A stretch of 64,000 bases of DNA, from the NCBI GenBank assembly GCA_047495785.1, contig JBLDXI010000032.1, positions 2,728,001 to 2,792,000 of the forward strand, written 5' to 3'. A program made the position numbers and the translations under genes. This stretch comes from Lepidodermella squamata (taxonomy: Eukaryota; Gastrotricha). Positions 46,770 to 56,501 of this stretch are shown piece by piece (positions within the stretch are counted from its first letter, which is position 1; each line of letters begins with the position of its first letter). The notes beneath the pieces were generated by a model that ran no database searches, had not been told where the DNA came from, and worked only from the letters and a program-made list of their open reading frames with translations.

Positions 46770-46931
46770 TTATCGACGATTCACATTTTTTAGAAAATAA
46801 ATCAGCACGCACGAGAGGAAATTCGAAATTGAACAGCAACACTTGTCAAACAATTTTTCAATATCCTGTTTAGAGCAAAATCCTGATCTGACGTTAGATT
46901 TTTCCACTACATTTCTTTGTAAAAAATCGAA

Positions 46932-48134
46932 ATGATTTATAGAGCTATAGTCTTGCTGATTTTATGGACTTCACCAGCAGGCTCTGTGATGACATCGAAA
47001 GACCGAATTAAATTTATCGATGGTCTTCCACAGGGTAACATTAGAACGGCTCGAGATCTGCTGCGAAAGTGTCCGAACTTCTCGCCCGAGCTTGTCGCGC
47101 CCTTCCCGGATGATATTTTAAACATTTCAGTCCACGTTGAAATTTATCGATTCAACAGCATCGACGCTGTATCTGAGACTTTGTCAATTAATGGCGACAT
47201 CCAAATAAGCTGGAGGGCTGATTGTTCGAATTTAACGGCTTTCTTCGATGAGCAAGAGAAAAGTCTGTTCTACGTCGAGCCAACCAGTGACGTTTGGCGG
47301 CCTAGAATGGTATTTGTCAACGGCAAACAGGCTATGTTCAGATTTGCTGGCCTGTCAGAGATGCTTCGGGTGCAAATTATACCCTTTCATCGGGGCTACG
47401 GCAGGTCGCTGATCGATTTTACGTGGCACCTGATCGGCGAATTTATTTTCAAATGCCCACTTAATCTGCAAAGATTTCCGTCGGATATGCAGCAATGCAG
47501 CGGGAAAATTCGAACCCTTGAGCCCTATGTAACATCAATCGCTCATCTTACGGTATGGCGAGACCCCAATTTCATGGCTAACAATAATGAGTTCAGTTTT
47601 CTGGGCATTTACAAGGCTATTAAAGAGGGGCCTAATGATACCTCAATGGCTGAATTCGGCATAGCTGTTGAACGACGGCCTGATTTCTACCTGATGCATC
47701 TAATATTTCCGTGTTTAATCCTCGCCGTAGTAGAAATGGCAAGTTTTTTCTTGCCGCCGCAACAAGCTGATAGAACAGCTTTCACCATGGCGATTTATCT
47801 CGCTTTCAGCGTTCTCGAGGTCCAACTGTTAGCGTTCATCCCTCTGAGCACGAAGCGCATTGTCCTGGCTGAATTCATAGTATTTCAGTCAGTTTTCAGC
47901 ATGCTGATAACGTTTAATTCAGCTGTGATGTGTTACTACACGAACAACTACGATGGATCAACCGAAATTTTAACGAAATTTCGCCGTTTCCTGCGCTGCT
48001 TCAATGGCTGGCAGCGGCATCGGTTCATTGATTTTTCAGCTTTCGTCGTATTTTTGTTAATTCTTTTTACGGCAACGTGCTACTTTTTGTTCAATATTTT
48101 GCTGGATGAACAACCGCTGAATCTGAGTGCATAA
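46932..48134 (+). CDS. Cys-loop ligand-gated ion channel subunit
   Basis: Intronless, 400 residues, signal peptide MIYRAIVLLILWTSPAGS. Cys-loop C175-x13-C189 (CPLNLQRFPSDMQQC). M1 HLIFPCLILAVVEMASFFL, M2 starting DRTAFTMAIYLAFSV with 15' Glu, and M4 FSAFVVFLLILFTATCYFLF. Shares GN(I/V)..A..LL+(K/R)CPNF with the genes at 36975 and 52625, a close trio. Confidence 0.88.
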   Translation: MIYRAIVLLILWTSPAGSVMTSKDRIKFIDGLPQGNIRTARDLLRKCPNFSPELVAPFPDDILNISVHVEIYRFNSIDAVSETLSINGDIQISWRADCSNLTAFFDEQEKSLFYVEPTSDVWRPRMVFVNGKQAMFRFAGLSEMLRVQIIPFHRGYGRSLIDFTWHLIGEFIFKCPLNLQRFPSDMQQCSGKIRTLEPYVTSIAHLTVWRDPNFMANNNEFSFLGIYKAIKEGPNDTSMAEFGIAVERRPDFYLMHLIFPCLILAVVEMASFFLPPQQADRTAFTMAIYLAFSVLEVQLLAFIPLSTKRIVLAEFIVFQSVFSMLITFNSAVMCYYTNNYDGSTEILTKFRRFLRCFNGWQRHRFIDFSAFVVFLLILFTATCYFLFNILLDEQPLNLSA

Positions 48135-51100
48135 TATAATAAAAAAATCAGCATATTTTTTGCAATTTCGCCATAATTTTCAGAATAAATGGAAACATAA
48201 ATTTGCATAATTAAAGCATAATTTTTACGAAGCATTCAAAGCCCAGAATGTTTTCGGAAAATATTTTCATTTTTCTTTCCCTATTGACACGTGCCTTTCC
48301 GATAGAGAAAAACGAGGGGATGAAGAATCTGGAAACCGCATATTTTTATCACCTACTGTTATTGAGATATTCCAGTGTCAAGTTGTCACGTGACCTTACC
48401 TGTTGTCACACCTGGACGATTATCTCAAGAACAGTGATAGCTAGGAAGCCGCTCTCAAAGAAAAAGTTCATCAGCATCATGAGATCCATCTAGAAATGCA
48501 TTCAAGTGGGTTATATGTGATACTTCGTGCAAAATCGATTTTGATGAAACTTTAGTTTATGAAACAGTCCTGAAAAACGGCCCCTAGCTCATCACCCAGC
48601 CTACGAGACACTGTTGATTTATCCGTTTTCCCCGAATTGATACGATTTCCCAACGCGGAGATATGCCTTTTAGACACCCTGTGGTTGTAGTCACCCTGCA
48701 TGATTTTTTAAATATAGGGTGGCAGGAAAAGATGCCGTTGGGCGTTAATGGGTTTAATACATATTTAATTATGAAATTTTAACCTTTCATACACATTTTT
48801 TTTATAAAATTGTATTTTCTTAGCAAAACGGTGATTAGGAATTGGGGTAAGGGGATAGTGTTCAGGGTTCGGGATAGGTTTAGGGTTAGGGCTATTAGGG
48901 TTTGGTTAGGACCCAGGTTAAGGTTAAGGTTAGGTTTAGGTCGAGTTTGGGGCCCTTGAACTTCACCAATAACCATTTTCAAGCGGAAAAATTGACTGCG
49001 TTATCGGAACCAAAAACTAGTAATCTGGTCGGAACTAGTCAGCTGGAACCATTAAGATAATGGGGCGTATGTTGGAACCTTCCTTATGTTGGATTAAGGT
49101 TTAAGGTTTAAGTTTTCCTCTCATTTCCAAAGCAACCATTGTTGCGTATTGGGACTCACCATTGTTCACGTATATAAAATGGAGCAATAGAAGAAAATTC
49201 CTATGTTCGATTAAAAAACCTATTTACAAATGAGAGAAAAGTTGCAGGTTTTAGAGGATTTAACCGCTAAACCTGGTTTAAACTCAGAATTTTTCAAACC
49301 ATGTACGAGGAGGTTTACAAAAAAACGGGTATTACGGCCCAACCGGCGGATGGCGCGTCTTATAGCGCCATTGCTCGATGGCGCGGAATTCAAAATTTCG
49401 AAAAGTTGAAAGTGCGTTATGATATTTTCATTCCAATATTATCAGTAAAAAATCTAAATTTTCGGCTGTAATATTACTCGCAATATTTCTCGACGGTCCC
49501 GACTATTTCGTTTGCGATCGGTCAATGATAAACGTTTTCTGCGTTGAATTTATCGCAAAATAGTTATTATTCAATATTACAATATTTCAATATAATTGGC
49601 GAACTAATTTTTCCCCGCTCAGGACCGCTGAAAAAGTATTATTTCAGGCATTGAATTGTTATATATTATTGTCACCAATCCGCCCCGTACGCCACTTTAT
49701 AAATCAAATTAAATTGCCCCAGTTTATTTTGTTACGCTCAGGTCATTCGAGCTGAAGTAAGAAATGAGGTTAAGAATTTTAGAGACATAAACAATATTTC
49801 GTAATCATAATGGAAGGTATCATGGAAGGTGGGTTTTCATTGGGTTTTCAGCCCAGTTGACCGAATTCCTGAAGCGCTGGATTTCGCCATGATGCACCGG
49901 TATTCACTAATATCTAACCGATTACGATTATACTGATTACCTATGTACGTCTTCGAGGCACAAAAATAGACTAGCTTCAGATCAGCTGCAGATTTCATGA
50001 ATTTTAGGCCATTCATGCCCAACTACATTTTTTGAGAAGAATAAGCAAAAAAATTCAAAATTCAACAGAAGCTTAATTCACCTGAACAATAATAGCTAGG
50101 TGGCCATGAATTCTCCCCAGCTCAATGGCAAATTCAGAGAGAACTTTTGCCAATTCGCATGATAGTTGAAAAATACTTCTCGCGAGAACTAGAAATAACG
50201 AACTGAATTGGCATGGTGCAGCAACGCGGCCGCCTCGTCTCACTGTTTCGTAACTATGGGTTGTCCCTTTTTTCCAGGGCATATCTACTGATGAAATGAT
50301 TTTAAAATTATTTCAAATTCAAGCATGGAGATTCATGTTCTTATAATTAATGCCTCGTTGCCTCGTTGACATGGCTCCTCGGCGGTGTTTGCGAGAAGCC
50401 ATTATAATTCAGTCGTCTCATCGTTGGCGGAAAATTTTTTCATCAAAATTCAAGGCTAGCTAATTTACAAAGAAAATAGTCCTCGGTCCTGATCGTCCAG
50501 CCTTGCCTCCGGTAGGCCGTCGAGATTCTAAACGTGTATAATTCCTGAATCATTTAATAACAATAATAATAATAAATAGCCAACTGGATAGCCGTGAAAT
50601 CCTATCAACTTTTTTATCTACTATCTACCTAGTTATTTTTTCATATTGACACCGCGGAAGAATGCTGCTGAAAAACTCAATCGTTCCATAATATTCTATA
50701 ATCTCACTTGCTTCTTGCAGATGACACATTGAAAATTAAAAAGGGACGATTTAACAGTTGGTTTTAGAAATTATATAGGACAACACTAGAAAAGTGTCCC
50801 GGAGTAATTGGATTTTTAGAAAGATCTCGGCTCAAGTTTTAGCCTAACTTAGGAAAAGATACGGAAAGTTTAAGCTAGATTCCAACATACCCCCCAATTC
50901 ATGGATTCCAGGTCGAATTTAATGAAAAAATAGGTAAAAGGTTAAAAAATGTCACACATATACCTATTTATGTGTGAAACATTGCACCCTAATTTTTATC
51001 CAGAACAGCTCTTTTGTCGAGCCTTGTTTGCTTAGGGTTAATGCAGATATCCGGCTTTCTCTCCGAAAATCCTCAGCAGTCGTATCACACCGCATTATTT

Positions 51101-51355
51101 GCTCTGACAGAGACAGTTAGGCTCATGTTAACTAATAATTTATTTGCCTTCAACGACAGTTGCTGTGCGACCGAAGTGCGACTCTACCCCCAAAGTGACT
51201 GCGATGCAAAAGTCGAAAGCCTCTAAGGAATAAAATAGCCAATTTCATCAATAAAAAACACGCGCAAGAGCTAAATTAATTCCGCAGTAAAACCTGCTAC
51301 ACCATTATTCAATAGAAAAATCTGGTTCATATCCGATCAGTTTGCAACAATCATC
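48135..51355. other. intergenic, 3.2 kb, no gene supported
   Basis: The longest gene-poor stretch. It includes a degenerate telomere-like tract at about 48838-48950 and several short open frames (49837-50022, 50073-50282, 51014-51226) with no recognisable content. Confidence 0.45.
48838..48950. repeat. degenerate TTAGGG/TTAGGT-like tract
   Basis: A G/T-rich tract with GGTTTAGGGTTAGGGCTATTAG and GGTTAAGGTTAAGGTTAGG-type units, like a decayed interstitial telomeric repeat. No long perfect array remains, so this may be chance low complexity. Confidence 0.35.
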
Positions 51356-52539
51356 ATGAAGATTCCAGAAATATTGCATTTAATAATTTCTCTCGTGCGA
51401 TTTGGGAGCGCTTTCGTGACTGAAGAAGGCGCGGTGATGGCGCAACTTCGAGATCAATGCTGGGAAGAACGCCACCTTCGACCTGTGCGATACCACAACA
51501 CCACCCTTATGGCCCGCTTTCAATTCAACCCACTTAGATTTATTAACCTTGACGAAATCGAGCAACAGTTGTCATTCAACACTAGATTTTCTATGTTCTG
51601 GAACAACTTTTGCCTTAAGGAAGCGTGGCCTGTTAACACGACTAACATCAGCCAAATTTTGATCCCGGCGAGTGGATTCTGGCTTCCAGAAGTTCTTCAT
51701 GTCACTTCAGTTGGCGATGTGTTGCTAACAACAAGGTAAAAAATAATTGCCCATTTTAATCAACAAAAATTCAAATTTTGTACAGCCAATCGGAAAACAG
51801 CTACCTTAATTTATATTCGGATGGAACCATTAAATGGACGAATAATTTGCGATTTGACGCGTTTTGTGGGCTGAAAATGTGGAACTACCCTTACGACACC
51901 CAAGTATGCCGAATTAAATTCGAGTATCTAAATGACGATAAACTGGTGAATTCAACAATTGCACGCGCTTTCCTCTACAACGACTTCATTTCACCGTCAA
52001 GTGTCTGGAACCAACCTACCATAAATGCTAGCTTGGAGACAAAGACCTACGACTCATTGCCAGGGTTAAAATTTCGCCAGCCGACTTTCACGCTGACATT
52101 TGAGCGGAAAAGTAACCAGTACCTCGTGAATCTTGTTATCCCATCTCTAGCTCTAATGATCCTGCAACTGGCCTTTGTCCTCATGCCGCCGAATGAAACG
52201 AATCGAGTTCTATTCTCGGCTACGATGCTGATGACCTTCCTAATTCTTCTCACGGTTTTATCCACCCAAATGCCGAATACATCCGAAACTGTTCTGATAA
52301 TGGTCTTCATAACTGCGCAACTTTTCATTGGCGCCTCGGCAACCATCTACGCCCTAGCCGCTAACATGGCAGCTACGTCCAATCCCCACTTGACGAAGAA
52401 GAAGTACGGCTGCAAATGCTGGGGCAACCGCGAAATTTCCGTTCTACGCCTCTGCGATATTGTTGTTTTCAGCGCTTTGCTTTTTATTTGCGTTGCTTCG
52501 TTCCTTGGAACGTTTTTGCCGATGATTTACGGCAGATAG
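51356..52539 (+). CDS. Cys-loop ligand-gated ion channel subunit, two exons
   Basis: Exons 51356-51735 and 51786-52539 (50-nt intron, phase 2), 377 residues. Signal peptide, then N-glycosylation sites (NTT, NIS). Cys-loop C154-x13-C168 (CGLKMWNYPYDTQVC). M1 NLVIPSLALMILQLAFVLM, M2 starting NRVLFSATMLMTFLILL without the 15' Glu of the intronless group, then M3 and M4. The M3-M4 loop is short with a small Cys/Lys-rich patch. Ligand unknown. Confidence 0.85.
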
Positions 52540-52624
52540 CTTTCGCAGCTAATAAAACGAGCGTTTCGAAATTTAATAAAAATTGTGTTGACCAAACAGA
52601 GTCGCGGAATTCTCATTTTATTAA

Positions 52625-53866
52625 ATGCGAGTTCATAAAATGCTTCTGGAAATTTTTCTTCTGCTCGCGGTAACAGAGCTGGCTCATGGCCAGCCGCCGC
52701 CTCCTAAAATGAACGCGAAGCAATACATTAAGCAGATGAGGCTCACTCCACGTGGCAACATCACGTCAGCCTATGAGTTGCTGAAAAGATGCCCAAATTT
52801 CGCCCCTGAGCTGATTAGCCCTGTTAAAGATGATACGTTGAACCTTTCCGTTCACTTCGAGGCTTACCGATTCAATGGAATTGATGACGTCAGTGAAACT
52901 ATCTCGCTAAATGGAGCACTCGTCATTAATTGGCTAGCAGATTGTGATAATGCTAAAGCATTTGAGGGTGAGACGGACAATAGCCGATTCTACGCCGAGC
53001 CGACGAATCAGTTATGGAGGCCTCGCATGGTCTTCGGAAACACCAAACAAGCGATGTTACGGTACGCCGGTATGTCAGAGATCCTTCTAGTTTCGATCAA
53101 TCCTTACCATGTTGGCTACGGCAAGCCCTATATTGCGTTCTCGTGGTCTATAATCGGCGAATTCGTCTTCGCATGCCCCCTGAGCCTCCAACACTTCCCG
53201 TCTGACATGCAGCAATGCGGCGGGAAGCTTCGAACGCTGGAACCAAACGCTTTAATGAACATCACTGAGATGCATATGTCATTTGATAGAGGATTCATGC
53301 AAGACAACAATCAGTACGTTCTTCTTGCGACTAGCAGCTCCACTTCGATCGGTCCTTACTTAAGTTCCATGTGCGAATTTCAGTTGGCTTTAGAAAGACA
53401 ACCAGAATTTTTCCTAATGCATCTGATGACGCCCTGCTTCATCCTCGCCACTATGGAAATGGCTAGTTTCTTTTTGCCCCCACAAGAGGTTGATAGGACT
53501 GCATTCACCATGGCGATTTTTCTAGCATTTAGCGTTTTAGAGACAGAGCTGATTGCAATGATACCTCGATCTCCGAAACGAATCTACCTGGCTGAATACA
53601 TTATTTTCCAATCTGTCTTCAGTATGTTGATAACATTCAACTCAGCCATCATGTGCTACTACACGGTCAACTACCCTGTGTCAGCGGAGACAGCTTACAA
53701 ATCTGCATGTTTCAAAGGCTGGAAGCGCCATCGGGTTATTGATCTTGCAGCGTTGATAGCGTTTGGTATCGTCCTCCTGGCAGGAACTTGTTATTTCCTG
53801 ATAAATATTCTACTCGAGGAAACACCCCTCGATATGAAGGGGCGACTTGAAACTTTCACCCGGTAG
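52625..53866 (+). CDS. Cys-loop ligand-gated ion channel subunit
   Basis: Intronless, 413 residues, signal peptide (MLLEIFLLLAVTELAHG; an alternative start is Met6). Cys-loop C184-x13-C198 (CPLSLQHFPSDMQQC). M2 starting DRTAFTMAIFLAFSV with Glu at 15' and 17'. Closest to the genes at 36975 (PRSPKRIYLAEYI(V/I)FQSVFSML in both) and 46932. Just 85 bp from the preceding channel gene. Confidence 0.88.
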   Translation: MRVHKMLLEIFLLLAVTELAHGQPPPPKMNAKQYIKQMRLTPRGNITSAYELLKRCPNFAPELISPVKDDTLNLSVHFEAYRFNGIDDVSETISLNGALVINWLADCDNAKAFEGETDNSRFYAEPTNQLWRPRMVFGNTKQAMLRYAGMSEILLVSINPYHVGYGKPYIAFSWSIIGEFVFACPLSLQHFPSDMQQCGGKLRTLEPNALMNITEMHMSFDRGFMQDNNQYVLLATSSSTSIGPYLSSMCEFQLALERQPEFFLMHLMTPCFILATMEMASFFLPPQEVDRTAFTMAIFLAFSVLETELIAMIPRSPKRIYLAEYIIFQSVFSMLITFNSAIMCYYTVNYPVSAETAYKSACFKGWKRHRVIDLAALIAFGIVLLAGTCYFLINILLEETPLDMKGRLETFTR

Positions 53867-54346
53867 TTTCGTACTATGTGTTCGTTCTGGTGTCCGCACC
53901 CGTTTTGCGCTCGCTGGCCTGCGTCGCGCCCGTCATGACCTTTTACTGTGCGCAGTTTTATTACCCAGTGATAGATTAATTTGCCTTCAAACGAGGCTAA
54001 CGTAAAACTGACGAGTCCAACCTATCGTTTTGGTGAATTTAGGCAATTTTAGTATATTTTTCTTAGTCTACCTAATGATAAAGCATGTTGTCCTGATAAA
54101 AAAATAAAATTCGTTTCTTACATGTAAATGCTATCCTTAAGTCTTTTTGAATATTACAAAAAAGTGGCACTCGCTATTCATCAAATATGCCGACGGCTTA
54201 TTTTATATTCACAACATCGCGCATTACTGCGCTACTACTATAACACGATATAATAATAATCCTGCTGATATACTAGTAGAGTTGCCGAGAAAAAATCGAT
54301 GAATTTACGCTGAAAGAGGGATAGCAGCCGTCATTAATGAGGAACG
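53867..54346. other. intergenic upstream of phytochelatin synthase 2
   Basis: About 480 bp, promoter side of the next gene; nothing else recognised. Confidence 0.5.
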
Positions 54347-56384
54347 ATGAAACTGTTTTTTCCACGTTGCCTGCTCGTTTCTCGCATTTTCAAGACTAAA
54401 ATTAATCGAAGCGAGCAATTTTCGACTTATTTAAGCAACCTGGCTCGAGTTATGGAAAAACACGGCGAGCTGACCAGCTACTACCGCCGCCCTCTACCTC
54501 CTAATTTGATCTCTTTTTCCTCGGATCTTGGACGGCAATACTTTAAGGAAGCCTTAGCTCAAGGTTACGCCGAGGGTTACTTCGACCTGGTCGAAAACTT
54601 TACAACGCAATCTGAACCAGCCTTCTGCGGTCTTGGATCCCTTTCGATGGTGCTCAATGCCTTAGAAGTCGACCCAGGTCGAGTTTGGAAGGGAGTCTGG
54701 CGGTGGTACGCCGATGAAATGTTAGACTGCTGCGTTCCGATAGAAACCGTTAAGCAGAAGGGCATCACCCTGGCTGAATTCATCTGCCTAGCGAAGTGCA
54801 ACGGCCTCAATGTAACGGCGCATCGATACGACAAAGCAACGAAGCAGCAATTCCTCAACGATTTAAAGGACGCGACTTCGAGTAGAAACAAACACCTTGT
54901 TGTGTCGTATTCACGTCAAGCTTTACAACAAACTGGAGACGGCCATTACTCCCCAATCGGTTGTTTCAATGTGGAAAGGAATTCAGCTCTTGTCCTCGAT
55001 GTCGCTCGGTTCAAATACACTAGAAAAAAATAACCCCTGATAAGGGGTCTGATCAGGGGTCATAGCTCCTAGTCATTAGTATAGCTGATCAGGGGGTAAT
55101 ATGCACCCTGATCAGGGGTTATATTGAAATGAACCCTAATCAGCTCACCCTGATGAGGGGTCATTTTGCTTCCAATATTTGCTGATAATAATCACCTTTA
55201 GCGCCCCTAATCAGCTGCTGATCAGCAAATTTAGTAAAATTTCAAAATTTTTAGAAAAATGGCAGCCCTTTTCATTTTTATTTTTATATTATTTTTTTTG
55301 AATAGCCGGTTGATCAAGATTCGCCCACCCTGGTGCCATCCATGCCATCGGTGGTATGGTATGCCACCGGACGCGGCAACTACCTAAACATGGCAGGGTC
55401 TCATGATGGCATTTGGTAGAGCCACTTGTTAGGGAGAGAAGGACTTATTGCTAAGTAAATAGGTGAAGTAATAGAGTTCGCGTGTGAAACAATACTATTT
55501 TTTGAAAATATGGACCTTCCGACGCAAGCCTGAATTGAACATGCAGTCTAATTTGCATATGCACGCTTGGTTAATTAGCGAATGCACACTTTTGACCCCT
55601 GATCAGCCAAGTCATGCTGATCAGCATGAAATGACATGGATTATCAGCTGGCGACTGTTGATTATCAGGGGTTGTCCCTTTTTCGTCCTGATCAGCAAAA
55701 TGGTTTAAACAGCTGACCCCTGATCAGGGGTTAATTTTTTCCAGTGTACCCGTCTTATTGGGCTACTTTAGACCAGCTATGGTAACACTCCTAAAGCCTC
55801 TAAAGTAAGACTACATATTTTCCAATTTACAGGGATGCCATGGCGCCACCTGATAGTGAGACGAAACTTCCTAGGGGCTATTTTGTCCTGTCAAAGCGTC
55901 AGTTTTGCGTTAGGGCAGCATTACAAAGTGGCTTAACTATGGATGACGTCATATGCTTCGCGAAATGTAACGGCCTCGACGTATCAGTTCGTGAAAAGAG
56001 CGCATTAACTAAGCAGTTCTTTCTCGAAGACCTGATCTCGGCTGTATCTTCGGGGAGGGAGCAAATTATGGTTCGCTACAACGGCTTCTTCACGCCCATC
56101 GGAGGGCTGAAGGAAAGCAGCCATGTCATGCTAGCTGACATCCATCAAAATGGAGCCCAACAGCATTGGGTCGCCTTGGATGATTTATGGTATGGTAAAT
56201 TCTGAAGAACCGTCAATCTTTAGTTGCTTGTTTTGCTAGGAATGAAATGGAATCGCTCGATCCTGATGAAGACCTGCCTTGTGGATATTTGATCCTGATC
56301 AAGCAAACGTGTGATTGCAAATCATGTGCTAACCCGGTTGACAAATTGCCTGCCCTGTGTCCAGCTCCAGCTCTTTCTCAATAA
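54347..56384 (+). pseudogene. PCS: phytochelatin synthase 2, catalytic exon split by a MITE
   Basis: Exon pieces: 54347 (or ATG 54452)-55017, 55749-55781 after the inserted element, then 55833-56189 and 56240-56384. The Cys (PAFCGLG, 54626), His (GDGHYSPIG, 54944) and Asp (VLDVARFKY) are all present. The element at 55018-55746 breaks the Tyr codon after RFK; reading on meets TAA at 55031-55033, giving about 193 residues from 54452 (228 from 54347). Without the element the frame and phase 2 junction match the intact paralogue at 45591 exactly. Downstream exons are intact, ending in a Cys-rich tail (CDCKSC), so the insertion looks recent. The truncated enzyme might retain some activity; this is unknown. 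Confidence 0.85.
55018..55746. mobile_element. 729-bp MITE inserted in phytochelatin synthase 2
   Basis: Terminal inverted repeats of about 32 bp with three mismatches: left begins CACTAGAAAAAAATAACCCC, right (reverse complement) begins CACTGGAAAAAATTAACCCC. The TA target site is duplicated at 55016-55017 and 55747-55748. The interior holds many copies of the palindromic unit TGATCAGGGG or its complement. There is no coding capacity. TA targeting fits a Tc1/mariner-type origin. Confidence 0.9.
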
Positions 56385-56501
56385 CAATCCTTATCACTGT
56401 AAACGTTCTCTAGATCTCAACTTGCACGCTAGTTTTACAATGTATCTCTTTCAATCGCTAATGTGGTATTTTATTTAAATAAAGAAACGGAGTAAATTTT
56501 T

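Noticed and set aside
48779-48982. A true interstitial telomere array
   Set aside because: Units are too degenerate and varied to be more than a weak resemblance; kept only as a low-confidence repeat.
50073-50282. Minus-strand exon candidate
   Set aside because: No start, no splice partner and no recognisable domain.
55031-55740. CRISPR array from the repeated TGATCAGGGG units
   Set aside because: Units are palindromic, unevenly spaced and enclosed by transposon ends in an animal genome.
54347-55781. The element in phytochelatin synthase 2 acting as a new intron
   Set aside because: A good acceptor (TTTTTTCCAG) lies at its right end, but there is no GT or GC donor between the broken codon and the stop at 55031, and upstream GT sites give the wrong frame.
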